Below, piece by piece: positions 31,648-43,921 of a stretch of 64,000 bases of DNA. Each line of letters opens with the position of its first letter. Within the stretch, counting starts at the first letter, position 1. The notes under the pieces were generated by a model. That model was not told where the DNA came from, searched no databases, and was given only the letters and a program-made list of their open reading frames with translations. The stretch is from Botryosphaeria dothidea (Eukaryota > Ascomycota > Dothideomycetes > Botryosphaeriales > Botryosphaeriaceae), in NCBI GenBank assembly GCA_011503125.2, contig WWBZ02000082.1, positions 1,364,001 to 1,428,000 of the forward strand. The letters run 5' to 3'. Made by a program: the position numbers and the translations under genes.

Positions 31648-32106
31648 ATGCAGTTCCTCACCATCGCCGCTTTCGCCGCCACCCTGGCCGCCGCCGCCGA
31701 CACCGTCTCGGTCAAGGACCTCAGCGTCCGCAAGAACAACGGCCTCCAGAGCGCCTCCTTCACCGTCCAGCCCTCCGGCGACGCCTGCTCGTCCACCGAC
31801 GCCGCCTCGCTGGTCTACCCCCGCATCAACCAGTGCGGCACCGGCCTCTACTACTTCCAGATCCAGGAGGGCGAGTCGGATGCCTTCAAGCTGACCATCA
31901 CCAAGAAGGTTGGCATGAAGTGAGTCTTCCAACACAATCTCGAAAGGGGAGGACTCAATGCTAACGAGACACAAAGCTCCGTCACCAACGCCACCGTCGA
32001 TGTCCCCACCTACTGCCACGCTGGCGGCAACGGTGCCGACGACTTCGTCTGCTCCCAGGTCGGCGACGCCTCGGGCACCATGTCCGAGCGCTTCGGCACC
32101 TACTAA
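31648..32106 (+). CDS. Secreted Alt a 1 family protein
   Basis: Exon 1 is 31648-31919, a 57-bp intron spans 31920-31976 (GTGAGT...AAAG), and exon 2 is 31977-32106. The product is 133 residues. A signal peptide (MQFLTIAAFAATLAAAA) is followed by a beta-rich domain. The C-terminal signature YCHAGGNGADDFVC matches the YCRAGGNGPKDFVC block of Alternaria Alt a 1, a beta-barrel protein family found only in fungi. Four cysteines match the two intramolecular disulfides of the family. The extra N-terminal Cys that links Alt a 1 dimers is absent, so this protein may stay monomeric. Family members are secreted, abundant on spores and in germination, and some bind flavonoids or host PR5 proteins. The context (TATA box, CA-rich leader, codon choice strongly C-ending) suggests high expression. 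Confidence 0.9.
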
Positions 32107-33511
32107 ACGTCTTTCACGTCCTCGCTCTACGAAACAATGTCTCCGGTCAAACAATAGACGCATTCACGGGTACTCGATGGTGAAGAGTCGGCACTACAAA
32201 CGAAACGCTTGCATTGGGGAAGGAGTTGTCTTGCATAGAAAGGTTGTCTTTTAATCATTCGCCTGTATATATTTTAAGGTGGGCCTTTGCGGCCTTCCGG
32301 ATCGTAGAAACTCGTTTGCGTTTGCACAAAAACTGCTTCTCTCCTATCATGCACCGTGAATGAACCAGTCTATTCTCATCCGAGGTATCTCGACATGATG
32401 AGACTGCCCTAGGCATCAATCGCATGTGGGCCAGCCTCGCTCTCATTAACCAGGGATAATTCAAGGCAGTCGAGCCTCTGCAAATTTGGAGGAACCTTAC
32501 GCAGGTTGCAAGAAACCGACATAAGAAGACGTGGAATTAGAGTAGCGCTAAGGTCGTTTGGTGGATGTGGGCATGCGGTGGAAAGGGCAAAATGCCGACC
32601 TGAACGAGTAGTCAATGCCGCGGCCCTGACATCCGATGGGATCGCATCGCATACTTTACAGATAAACGGGTTGAGCCTGTTATGACTACACGCGCCAGCA
32701 GGCGGCTACTCACCTCGCAGTTGAATGCTCTTCTCAAAATCCGGTGCGACATAGCAATACACCTTTTTTAATTTTTTACTTGAAGATCGCCGGCTTCAAA
32801 AACCGAGTCGACTAGATTCCTTTCACCAACTGTGACGTGCGTCCTACGGAACCCTCGCAATAACGCAGGTGTGGGGGCAGCTCGCAATCCTCCAACGCCG
32901 TCAAGTCCCTCCGCATCTTTGGTCGCTAGATGCGCGCGCTCGCAATCTTAAATTAGAGCTCCGTTTCAAAGACATACACGTGGTTCACTACGGCAGATGC
33001 GCCAGATGATAGAACACGGATGATGCCGAGGGGGAACAGGGATTGCCTTGTTGATCGCATGGAGGAGTTTATTCAGTAAGATTTATCATATTAGTTTCCT
33101 ATTCAGGAAGCCTGAGGAAGGTTGGCTAGCGCGCGACGTCTCATGAAAAAAGGCGCGGAAGACGCTCCAAGCTTCGCTGAAAACTCAACACCAAGGGTCT
33201 GCCTGGCTGTTACATCTAGATAGACCGTTTTCAGTAACCTTGCGCTAGACATACTCCTGCCTAGTAAGTACTAAAAAGGCATTCCACATCTAAATTGAGT
33301 AACGGGTCCCGGAGCATCCGATAAGAGACATTGTACATAAAAGAGCAAGGTCTGCTCCGCTTTTCGAAGCAAAGCAGCAACGTCTCGTTCACCCCCGGGG
33401 ATATGTGAGATCGCTCCAATACTCTTTATATTTTGCTAAAGTCTGATGCTTGAGTTCAGAATTAAACTCGTGAAGCCTCTAAAAGAGCCAATCCTATCAC
33501 AACTAACCAAA
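32107..33511. other. Intergenic spacer
   Basis: About 1.4 kb between the Alt a 1 family gene and the Cys-rich peptide gene. A TATA-like tttata at 33425 lies about 85 bases before the start at 33512, and the leader ends in aaccaaa-atg. No other feature. Confidence 0.4.
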
Positions 33512-33748
33512 ATGCGTTTCAACGTCGTCTTGAGCGCCATCGCTCTTTTGATCTCTTATGGGTTCGCAGGGGACATCAAATGCGATGTGAGTTTGTTAAC
33601 TACCGTTATGTAGAGTGAATCATGCTTACTTTATTCCCAGACGTGCTGTAACTCATGCTGTCAAAGTTGGACTGGATCAGATCGTTCAACCTGCCAAACT
33701 GGTTGCTTGGAACTTTGTGGTGGTATTAGCTGCTCTACGTGTCCATAA
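33512..33748 (+). CDS. Cys-rich small secreted peptide, effector-like
   Basis: Exon 1 is 33512-33586, a 54-bp intron spans 33587-33640 (GTGAGT donor, TTCCCAG acceptor), and exon 2 is 33641-33748. The product is 60 residues. Residues 1-19 form a signal peptide (MRFNVVLSAIALLISYGFA). The mature 41 residues contain 10 cysteines, including two CC pairs (TCCNSCCQ) and the spacing C-x3-C-x3-C-x5-C-x2-C at the end. I recognise no family. Size, secretion signal and Cys density are those of plant-pathogen effectors or antimicrobial peptides; the function is unknown. The consensus splice sites, with an in-phase join at IKCD|TCC, support a true gene although each exon is short. Confidence 0.72.
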
Positions 33749-34929
33749 AACATACAGAAAGGTTTCATCCTTAATCTCTATTCTGTTTAGATTGGAGGAA
33801 GGTCTACCGTTTTCTATAGTTCATCCGGAAAAGTAAATGCATGCTTGCGACGCCGATCCGTACAATCCGAACCTAAGAAGCACTGGAAAAACAATGAGGA
33901 CTGGACGCTCGCTTTGCATGGCAAATATATTCAGCAGCCCCGCGATCAGAGGGGGTGCATAATTATATAGACAATGGGGTCGTCTAGTTATTTCTCCTTC
34001 CAATTAAGACAGAAAATTCCCGATCACGAATTTCTATCATCATGACATCATGAGCGGTTGGTTAAAAAGGCATCGAAAGCCCCAACAAAGTGTCCATTCA
34101 TGAGCGTTCTTCATTCTCGCAAGGCGGCAGGTTGGTCGCATCCGATCCTGGCTTAGCGCGGTTCTGCTCTCCTCCAGAGCTTCTACATGCAAACCTCAGA
34201 CATCTTCGGCCTCGGACGGCAGTCTCACTTGAGAACATTTGCCTTGTTTTCAATAGACCAAAAGAAGGAAAATATGTTCCGCGCCTTGGGGAATGGTTGT
34301 GGGGAATGGTTGTGGGGCATGGGGTGCGCGCGCTGCTTCGTGTTCTGTGATGCATGGAGCCCCAAGACAAATCTTCTCCACATCGAGGAATGGAGGAAAT
34401 CACCTCTCGAGAAACTATACAATGATGAATAGGGTAAAGGAGACAGTTGAGAGGTGGTTTGAGTAGAAGACCATGGACCTGCAGGCAATATTGATGAGTA
34501 CTGAACGTTTGTTTTGAACAGCAATTATTTACGCAAGTTCCGTACGCGCAGAGCTTTTACAAATTTACACCGTGAAAGATGGTTGTAAGTCTTCTATGCA
34601 CATTCAAGGCGGTTATACAATACAATTTCCGCACGTGTCAACCTGACTCATTGATTGGTACAAAAAGGATAAATTCACTAGACACATTGATCCCTTGCCT
34701 TTGCACGCGTGTCGGCCGCATTGCGGTCATTCGCGTGCTGCGGCGGTATTGCCATCCTCTCCTTGTTTCCCATTGCAGGAGGACCTCCCCCTCTCCCCTT
34801 CTTCCAGAGTAGCATTGTGGATCAGATTACGTCTTGCCCGATGACGCCTGTGCTGTTGTTTGTGGGTACAAAAGGTGGTTGTTCCGCTTGTAGCAGAATA
34901 TCCTCTGGTGAGACAGAGTCGATAGATTC
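33749..34929. other. Intergenic spacer
   Basis: About 1.2 kb, A/T-rich, between the Cys-rich peptide gene and the 3' end of the C2H2 gene on the other strand. No supported frame. Confidence 0.4.
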
Positions 34930-37042
34930 TTAGTTTCCAGACTGCATCAAGTTGAATCCGCCGATGTTCCATTCGTCGCTGTCCCATGGTAGTGAATCCA
35001 TGCCGTCGTTCTGAAGAGAACCCGTGACTATCTGTTGTCCGACGTCCGGCGACAGTGTCGCACTTCCCTGAGTTGTTGCCACGTTATTCTGATAATCGAA
35101 ATTTAGCAGAGATGCCCAGTTGACCATTTCCCGAGGATTTTCTGTTGTAATTCCGTAGACCGAATTCGGGTCGTTCATAGCATCTGCCGCAGCATTACCA
35201 TCAGTCGCGACGGTAGACTGCGGTAGACTCGGATCCGTTGCGGCTGGTATAGCATTATGCTGTGACATATCCGTCATTTGGGGCACCAAGTTGGCGCTTG
35301 GCTGAGCGATTTCCGGAACCCGGTGAGGTCTCAAATTAGCAGCTGGAGACATGGTGGCTGTTGCGACAGCAGTTGCAGCTTCAGCGGTTCGGCCGTCGTG
35401 TAGTCCATTAATGTTGGCCGGGTGCCCCGGGTTCGTGTGGTTGCATCGTTCCTTCCATGGCTCGATGATCCTACCGATCACTCTATTCGCGAGTCTCATA
35501 TGCTCCCGTCGAACATGCTCCTCGAAGCGGATAGCGAGCACCTGAACTTCTTCCTCGATGAGACGCGACGCTTGTTAACTCACAAGGTCCAGCAATTCTG
35601 CAGGAATCTCCGTGTAGACCTTACAATCTTGTGGAACAAGTCAGCATGTGGTCTATGTGGCATAAGAACGATTGTAAAGCTAAGGTACACTTACTGGTGA
35701 CGGGATCGTCTTAGCGTGAGGATATAGTATACGGTAGATGTGGATCCACATATCCTCCTCGGCTGTGACAGCATGCGGGCGTTTCTTTCTCTTCAGCTTC
35801 TTCATTTGATCAGCGCTGGCGTAGTTCTGGTTTGCGTTTGCTTCCTGGACTTCACAAGTAACAGTTGCCCTCACGTGTTGACGGAGGGACTCGTTGTTTT
35901 CGAAGGTTTCGCCGCATCGTTGACAGGGATCACTACGGTCGCCACCGTTGTGATGGCTGTATGTGTGCTCTCTGGGATCTCATTAGGCAACAAAGGAGTC
36001 TTAACCATCACATGTGCTTACTTTACTCGCGAAGTGGTCTTAAAGCCGGGGTAAATGTAAGGAGTGGCTTTTTAACTACCTAAATAGTGTTTCTCGAATG
36101 GGCATGCGAATCGTATTTCTGGCAAAGGATCATCGGAACGCCGTTCTTCTGATCTACCATTTCCCTGTTCATCATCCTGGTCTCCCCTATTATCCATGGA
36201 AGAGGAGCCCGAATCTCCACACTTTTTTCCGTTTGACTCAGACTTCGACGCTTGGCCACGATTTTCAGTTGCAGATGCTCTAGAGTTTGCACCAGAACTT
36301 TCCGAGATGAGGCATATTGTCTGTAACATACAGATTCAGGGGGTAGACGGTATTGGAGAACTTCTCGTACTTGCACTGGGTGATCGTAATTGATGACTTG
36401 CGTATGTCCCAGTCTCCTCATCGCTGTCCGCGCAGGACTCGTCTTCAGAACAAGCCTGGAGGTTTCGGTAAGACATTTTCTCAAACGCCTCGGTGACTCT
36501 CGCGGGCAAATCTGCTTGGTAGGCTTCAAGAATTGGATTGATGCGCTGTGCTAGAAGAGCGGAGGTAGAAGACGTCAGCAGTTCTAAGATGTCGCTATTC
36601 GATCTGTAAACCCTAGGCCTCGATTGGAGATGGTGCTGATTTGGTCTTGACAGGCACTGAAGGGGGACCGATTTACGGAGGATATGTCTCGTGATCGGCT
36701 CTGAGTGTTGGCAGTTGGGTGTTTTTCGATCCCGAGCCACCCAAATGATCGTCATCCTTGTCTTTGTACTTTTGCACTACGTTTCGATGTGCGTCAAGAA
36801 TCCGAAGAGCATCCGGTTTCTTCTTGTGCTCGCGTTCGTGACGCTAAAACATCACTTGATTAGCCGATTGTGAAGAGACATGGTACTATACTACTCACTA
36901 AAAGTTTACGCTTCTTCGAAAATGTCGCATCGCAGACACTGCACTGGTAGCGTTCGCGGGGCTCCGATGTCGTGCTGCGTCGCAGGCTGGGTGCCCGTGG
37001 ACCATCCAGTCCCGACCATACATTGTGCCCAAGATTCTCCAT
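34930..37042 (-). CDS. Multi-exon C2H2 zinc-finger protein
   Basis: My model is 37042-36899, 36843-36677, 36603-36349, 36297-36080, 35978-35695, 35619-35584 and 35541-34930, giving 571 residues in one frame. Residues 38-60 form a C2H2 finger, YQCSVCDATFSKKRKLLRHEREH, split by the first intron. A Ser/Asp-rich middle precedes IRFACPFEKHYL and REHTYSHH, then CQRCGETFENNESLRQH, a second finger-like element. This order (ACPFxK, KEHxYxxH, CxRCxxxF...LxxH, and IYxILYP...IPSP) occurs in fungal regulators that I know only as uncharacterised. The 51-bp intron at 36348 (weak GTCTAC donor) removes an in-frame TGA. The 42-bp intron at 35583 (GTGAGT...TTCAG) removes a TAA. If either is wrong, the gene is broken. 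The C-terminus is acidic (WDSDEWNIGGF). Confidence 0.68.
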
Positions 37043-38686
37043 GGTGTTTTAGGGCGAGTATACTCTGGATCGACGAAAGAACAGAGCTTCCCTTTGGCCC
37101 TTCTGGCGGCACAAAAATGGAACTATGCGAAACGAGGAGGCGGACAACTAAGTATACGATGGTGGCTTTTCAAGGAAGATAAGACAAACGAGATTCAAGA
37201 GAGAATAAGTGTCGCTGAATAGGGATACAAGTGAGAAAGTGGACGTTGATGTGGAAGAGGGTGCTGTGGGAGAGCGGCGCTTGAATGCCAAAGTGAGGGA
37301 TTCGTTTACAGGGATGTGATTGGTCGCCCGTTGAGGGAGTTCTGCGAAAATGCGCAATGCTTCTGTTTCGTAGATTTGGAAGAACGATTTGCGACCGAAC
37401 GAGGCTTTCAGTTGCAGAACGCATCAAGACAATTTTGAGATTAGCGAGATATCGCATTATGGCCGTTTTCTAGAACTCATCTTATTCTTCATCTTGGTCA
37501 CTTCCTCTTGTTTTGTATTTCCAGCCTCAATACTACCGATTGCGGTAATAAGCGGATCGGACCTCCGCAGGCTGCAGCGAGCTTCATGTCCAAAGTCCTC
37601 ACACGCCAGGCTGATTAAGCCCATGCTCTTTTGAGAAAATATACTGACAGCTTGTACAAAACGCAACAACCACTCATGTTATCGCAGCACACATCCATGT
37701 GTAAAACAGAGTAACAGAGCAATTATATATTGTATCCACATACGCACAATCCATTAGATCTAAACCTCCTTCTCCTTCATAACAGCGTATCATCAGAAAA
37801 GCGAGCGTAAGATAAGTCAAAAAAGAAAAAAAAAAAAGCTCCGTGAAATGCAAGTAGGGTCATCGTCATAAGCATAACAAAACGTAAGAAGAAAGGGTAG
37901 CTCTTGAAGCAAAAAGACCGCACAAAGCCTGGCCAATAAAAAGAAAAAGGAAGACTAAGCTTTTTTCTTTTTTCCGTTCTTCTTGACATCGTTTCGATAA
38001 GTTCAAAGGACAGCCCCTCCATACGCAAAGGGAAGCAAGAGAGAAGGAACTTTGCAAGACAAAATGGAAATTGAGAGACCTTCTTGAGAGACGGGAAAAG
38101 ATAAAGACCCTATTTTGTATCCCCCACCGGTCCAGTGTTTTTTTTTTACGTGTCTGTACGGCGTATGTGAACGAGTGTCTTTTTCAGAGGAAGAATCTGG
38201 GAGAAATGTTTGATAGAGATGAACAGGAAAAAAGAGGTGGATGGTTTTTGTTTTCTGTCATGAGTGAGCGTCTTGGAAGACAAAAAATCAATATGCCAAC
38301 CATGTGTGAACTATCTCGGAATCCAGTAGGAGCAAGAAGAGCAATCCTCCAATTTCCCCCAGGCTATCTCCTGCCAGCGGTCAAAGATGACCAGTGAGCA
38401 TTACGTGCGCTACGAGAGCGGACTTGGGAAAAAGAAACAAGGAAACGCTATTTGATGAATGATGACGCCACGTCCCCCAATACTTTTGTGTTTTTTAGTA
38501 TCCCGCCATGTTGAACATGATGCCGCATCCAGAAGTGATGGTGTATTTTCGTGTGTTGGTTATACAGCGGCCTGTCTTCCTCCAGACCAATCTTTCTTCG
38601 TCAAAAATTGAATTCTCCTTGTTCAAATCCAGAGAGAGCAATTGTCCAGCAATGATGAGGCGTTCGAGCGCAAAAAGTGCAACAGA
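37043..38686. other. Long spacer with 3' flank of the CCCH gene
   Basis: About 1.6 kb. It holds A-rich and T-rich runs (for example 37821-37840) and the 3' region of the CCCH gene. Open frames on both strands are low-complexity and lack motifs. Confidence 0.4.
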
Positions 38687-40702
38687 CTACGAGCTCTTCT
38701 CGCTGCCACCAACAGTCGCACCTAAGCCCGGAAATACGCCCCACTGGGACGAGTTTGCGCCACCGGAGAGCCTCTTTTTCTTCTCCTTATCGGCCGCGGA
38801 ATCTTCTTCCTCCATGTCGAACAGGCCCTGTTCTTGCTCCTCTTCAATTGGCTCACGACCAATGCTGCTGCTGGAAATGGCGCGGTCCATACCAACACCG
38901 GGCCTGGAGGCGGCGGATCCGATGCTCGAGGCGGAGGTGAGGCGTGCCATGCCAGGGTGCTGCTTGTTATCCTCGGCTCCCTCTGGCTTAGATTCGGACA
39001 CGAGTGATGACAGGCGCGTACGCTGCAACTGCTGGCTAAGAGTGCTAATACTTGACCCACGGGGCGGGCTGGAAAGACCAAAGGGGTTGGCGTCACCGGT
39101 TGAGGGAGTGCGGCGGTCACCGATGGGACGCAGGGAAGGACTTGCGTTGGGGTTCAGGGACGAGCCACGAAGAGGGGAACCGACGTGGCCGAAAACGTTG
39201 GCACCAGGGCTTGAGGAAACCTCGTCAACAGGTTTGTGTGTCCTGGAGAAGAGGGCGCCGAAGCGAGACGGAGAAGAGGCCAAAGGAGAGCCGACCTTGG
39301 AATCACCGGGAGTGCCAAGACCAGAAAGTGACTGCCTGTGGTTGAATCCATGCTCGTCATCACCGGCGCGAGAGAAGCGGCGCATCTTCTCTTGTGGGGT
39401 CAGCAGTTCGTGCAGACTGTTGGGCACCAAGTCCTCCTCGAAAGCAAAGTTCTCATCCCACTCGTCAGGACCAAACCCTGGTCGCGTGCCCAAGCTGGCT
39501 GACATCATCTTAGGTCTCGAAAAGCGCTCCGAGTGCATGATGCGCCTGCCGGCGGTCGGCTCTTCCGTGGGCGGGGATGAGCCCAGCAGATTCCTCGCGC
39601 GCGCCTCATCTCCAAACGCCGAGTTGTGCAAGTTCCTCAGTGTAGACGTCTCGACTGCCTTGTTCTGGTACGACGATGGCGGAGATGACGATTCGAGGCC
39701 GAAGCGCGAGGGAACGGAAGCGGCGATGGGACCATAACGAGCCATGTGCGAGATGCCCTGGCTGTCGAACGAGGCGGGGAGCGGGGCATCGAGGACGCTC
39801 AGGCCCTTCTGCACGGGCGACGTGGGGAGGCGGCTGTCATTTGGCGGTGAGCCAAAGGTGGAACCGGGGTTCGAGGAGAAGGTTTGATCGATGGTGGGTA
39901 TCATGTCGTGCATGTGCTTGGGCTGGGAGTAGGCGTCGTCGGACGGCATGTAGGGGTATTGCGAACCGCCGGCCATGGCCTGCATGGTGAGCAGCGAGCT
40001 CTGGGACGCGGGCGGGCGGCCGAATGGATGCCTGCCCATGGCGAGGTTCGGGCCGTTGACTCGCCTGCCGTCGGGCAGGATGTGTGCCAGAGCGCATTTT
40101 GCGCCGAACTTACAATTGCCCTGGATGAACGGCGGGTTAGCTTACTTACAGCGGGGGCGCTCGTCTGGACCAACCTTCTGGAAGTACTTGCACGGGGCCG
40201 TCTCGGTAGCCAGATCGTTGGTGTGCAGGAAAGGACAGGCCTTGCCGGCCTGGCAGACGCCCTGACGATAGAATTTGCATGGGACGTGTGCGGTGCCTTT
40301 GAGCTCAGTCGTATCAGCGTTGGTGCTCCTCTGGTGCTGCTTCTTGTGCCGCATGCGCTCACTCTTGCTGTTGGGCGGGCTGCGGGGCCCGTCGAAGCCG
40401 CTCATGCCGCGCACATGGCCCTGGTGGCCGTTCTGCATGCGGTGCTGTATGGGGACGCCCTGCTGGGGCTGCTGGGTGGGACTCTGGACCTGGCCGTTCT
40501 GGCTGCCGCTGAAGTCGCGCGAGTGGCGGTGGGAGACGCGGTTGCCGTTGGCCGGGGGCTGGGGCGGGAATTGGGGAGCAAAGGTGGGCATGTTGGGGTT
40601 GGGGAGCGGCGGCGGGGTATCGTGGGTTGGGCTTGCCGGGTGTTGCGGAGGAGAGAAGAGGGCCTGGGGCGGCGCAGGCTGGGGCTGGCTTTCGGTGGTC
40701 AT
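38687..40702 (-). CDS. Double CCCH zinc-finger protein, Cps3/Lee1-like
   Basis: Exon 1 is 40702-40175, a 54-bp intron spans 40174-40121 (GTTGGT donor, gctaac branch site, ATCCAG acceptor), and exon 2 is 40120-38687. The product is 653 residues. A Pro/Gln-rich disordered N-terminus leads to two CCCH fingers at about 155-195, CKFYRQGVCQAGKACPFLH and, across the intron, CKYFQKGNCKFGAKCALAH; both are C-x7-C-x5-C-x3-H. A long Ser/Pro-rich tail follows, with recurring PxxSPxRFG motifs and an acidic segment (EEEQEQGLFDMEEED). The layout matches the fungal group of S. pombe Cps3 and budding yeast Lee1. CCCH fingers of this spacing generally bind RNA. I did not assign a symbol because the match is by memory of layout. 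Confidence 0.85.
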
Positions 40703-42050
40703 GGTGCGTCGGAGTCGTGGCCCTGCGGCGCTGGACGAGGCTGCAGCTCAGTCCGTGAGGGCGACGTGGTGGGCGCGCTGCGGGCGGTCGAAGAAGGACT
40801 TGGAGCTGGGCGGCGGAACGATGGCCGTGGCCGTCGATGTTCGCTTATTGCGATAGGACCAAAGCTGGGGCCGGTAGCGTGGCGGGCGCTGGAAACGGAG
40901 CTGCCCACGGAGCACTGGAGTCGTCGGCGGCCATGCGCTTGCGAAGAATCAGGACGGCGATGATGCGAGCGGTGTGGCAATGCAGGCAGCTCCAAGATAT
41001 CCGCCCGCCTGGCTTGTCACGAGGCGGACAGCGGCTGCCCGCGCGCGAGTCACGCAAGCAAGCTGTGAGCACGCACACGCACGCGTCGCCCGCGCCTTTG
41101 CAGCTATCGCTCGCGATGAGCTCATGTCTCACTGCTCTGCAGCGCCTCCCCCACGCTCCGTGTGTGCCTGTCCGTTGCCCTGCTCGGCATGCGCCCGCTG
41201 GGCCGGGACGTCGTGCCTGTCCCTTGATGATGATGCGCGTGCCCTGTCCTGCCCGTCCACCCCCATCGAGATCGGGACCTGGCGCCTGGCGCCTGGCGGC
41301 GGCTGGCGGGACGCGTGCCTGCAACCTTACTGCTAGAAAATGTCCGCCCCGCCCTCCATCGCGTGCTTCCGGCTGCCCTACGCAAATTGCCTGGCCGTCT
41401 CTGATACTCGACTACAGGCACGGCCCCGTCACCCGTCCATCTCATATCGCTGCTTCAGCACCGTCGCAGCTGCACTCAATTCCCATCACCTGCTCACATG
41501 CCCCATCTGCCGATGAGCCTCCTTCGGCCCGTCCCTTGCAGTTTAAGCTTGCCTGTCTATCGCGCCGATTTCCCTTCGAACGCCAGCCCTCATGACCACC
41601 TGCATGCGCGTGTTCCTGAGAAATATCACCCCGTGCCTGCTGATCTACCTGCTCCTGTCACCGGTCAACTTGCCGTCGCACTTTCATCGCAAGGGCGAGA
41701 CTCAGACCTCCGGTTATAATGCATGCAAAGAGTCATCTACCTACGGTGGAGCGCAAGACAAAGGTGATGAGAAGTCAAGTTCCTTGACGGACGTTTTGAT
41801 TCTCTATTCTGAGCCTCCATCTCGTGCACACTCACTCAAATCACAGCAGCATGGCGTGGCACAGTCATCATGAGGCAGAAAGCTTTTCGACAAGCTGCTA
41901 AGCGCAACTCCCTATATGATCCTCGCCCGGAAAGAGCTTCGGATACCGGCCATCTAAAGGTTCAATCGAGAATCATCCTGATAACCTTATGCAATGTGAG
42001 GAAAAGAGAAGAAAAACGGGTGAGTGGGTGTACTGCATTGCTGCAGCCGA
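40703..42050. promoter_or_regulatory. Upstream region of the CCCH gene
   Basis: About 1.35 kb between the start of the CCCH gene and the 3' end of the secreted protein gene (both on minus). G/A-rich on the minus strand near the start codon, with open frames that are low-complexity. No specific site identified. Confidence 0.35.
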
Positions 42051-43921
42051 CTACGACTCGTGGTGGAGATGGTGGCGGCCGTGGCGACGTTGGCCGGCAA
42101 GGCAGCTGTTGTCGGACCAAGCCATCTGGAGGCTGTCCATCACAAAGACCCTATCCGTCGCCACGTCGTTCCAGTAGTATGCCCTGAAGCGCACCGTCGA
42201 CAAGCGCTCGTAGGCGTTACCGAGCTTGGAAAAGTCCACCCAGGCAAGGTCGCACTTGTTCTCTTGGTCAGTCTTCCAGCAAGCGGGCAAATCCCAAACG
42301 TGCTGCTGGTAGCTTTCCTCCGCGTTAGTGCTCTCATTCCAGCGGAAACCCGTGACCTCGAGCCTGCAGCTCTGCGAGTCAGGGCCGTCCTCGGGGCGCC
42401 CGACTCCTCTGTTGCAGGAGAAGTAGCCGCCGGTGACGTCAAACCAGAACGACGAGTCCCAAGCGCGATATCCAGCGCCAATGCTACCATTAGGAAGACT
42501 ACTGTTGTGGGGTACCGTGATGTTGTTGCCTACGGCCGTCATATTCGGCACGAACATGGCCATGTAAGGACCGGATTCCGGCTTGGTCGGCTCATCAGGA
42601 AGCGGCACATAGACAAACCCGTTGGCAAACATCAGGTGATGGTATGGGCGAGTGACCGGGGTGAATGGACTGGTATAGTTGTCGTCCGAATCGTCCCACT
42701 TTGTGTAGTCAATGACTCCTTGAATAGGGTGAAGGGTAGATACTGACCGTCATGGTGAATGCGCCATACTCGCCATCCTCAGTGCAGTTCGGAGGCACCG
42801 GAAGATCTGGAGTGGCGGTGGCAGGAAGGGCGGCGGAAGAATTTCCAGAGGTGTGAGTGGGCGTGACCAGAACCGTCGTCCAAGTGAGGTGGTCGGTGCT
42901 GTTGCTGCTGAGACTGGGTGGCAGGTGAGTCGTGGCACGGATCGAGTTGAGACTCGGGGCTCCCGTGATGCTGCTCTCATTGAATACCGAAGCAGTGGTA
43001 ACCGGAGTAGAGTGAACGTGGTGAGGGGACGCGACTACACTTCCAGTAACGCCAGTGACCCGGCTGGAAGTTTGGGCCTGGGAAGCCCAAGTTGACGTGT
43101 TCCAGCCCGAAACACCCAGGGAAAAGGGGAAAGGCAGGTGAGATGAGGACACCGCCGTAGGCGAGGGCGCATCTGAAGAATCCTCAGTGGGCTCGACAAT
43201 AGTCGAGGTGCCCTGAGTGAGCGTGCTTGTGGTGATAGTCTCTGTCAGCGTCACGTAGGTTGTTGAAAGTCCGGGCACATTGTGAGGAGTCTTCGTGGTG
43301 GACTGAGTAACGGTGGTCCAAGTCTCACTTGTAGACTCGTCACTCGGCTGAACTGGGGTGATGGTCACACTCGTCGCGCTGGGAGGAAATGTGAGGCTGT
43401 CGGCTGGCTCCGGAGCACCGCAAGGCCAGATCGTGGTACCATGCTGAACTACCATAGGCAGTTCACCTGAGCGGCAAGTGATACCAGGCATGGACGTAGG
43501 CGAAGCCGGAATGACAGAGGACGTGAACGAGGTGACGGGATCAAGCGTAGTGAGACCAAACTGACTGATGCAGTCGTGGACAGTAACGGTAGAACCAGGA
43601 AGAGTGACGGTGAGACCAGGGATGGTGATGAGAGAAGTAACCGTGGAGACGTTGCTGCAGTCCGAGTGATGGGCAGGCCTTGGACGCGTAGTAAGTTCTT
43701 GCAGGTCATGATGAGTGGGTAGAGTGAGTGGGGAAGGGGACATATAAGAAGATCTTGGGATAGGCAGAGGATTGAAGCAAGGTGAAATAAGAGCAAGTGA
43801 GTATGTAGATAGTGTGAAAGATCTTAATGCAAGTGCGAGTCAGGAACAATGATACGTACACGCCAGCGAGAGCCATCATGAACAACGCCATGAAGGGGAA
43901 GAGGAAGTCGGTGAGCAGCAT
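42051..43921 (-). CDS. Ser/Thr-rich secreted or wall protein with conserved C-terminal domain
   Basis: Exon 1 is 43921-43860, an intron of 181 bp spans 43859-43679 (GTACGT...CCAAG), exon 2 is 43678-42748, a 49-bp intron spans 42747-42699 (GTCAGT...AAAG), and exon 3 is 42698-42051. The product is 546 residues. A signal peptide (MLLTDFLFPFMALFMMALAG) is followed by about 310 residues rich in Ser, Thr, Pro and Val, suited to heavy O-glycosylation. The C-terminal 220 residues form a folded domain with GEYGAFTMT, a possible PYHHLMFANGFVYVPLPDEP block and six cysteines. This resembles the C-terminal domain that Pfam lists as DUF7371; I am not certain. The long first intron could hide another small exon. 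Likely extracellular or wall-bound. Confidence 0.75.

Noticed and set aside
33120..33175. Short inverted elements around gcgcgacgtc
   Set aside because: Arms are too short and interrupted to support a mobile element or a regulatory hairpin.
38508..39737. 409-residue open frame on plus
   Set aside because: It is antisense to the CCCH gene; its Ser/Arg/Leu-rich text is the mirror of the Ser/Pro-rich tail.
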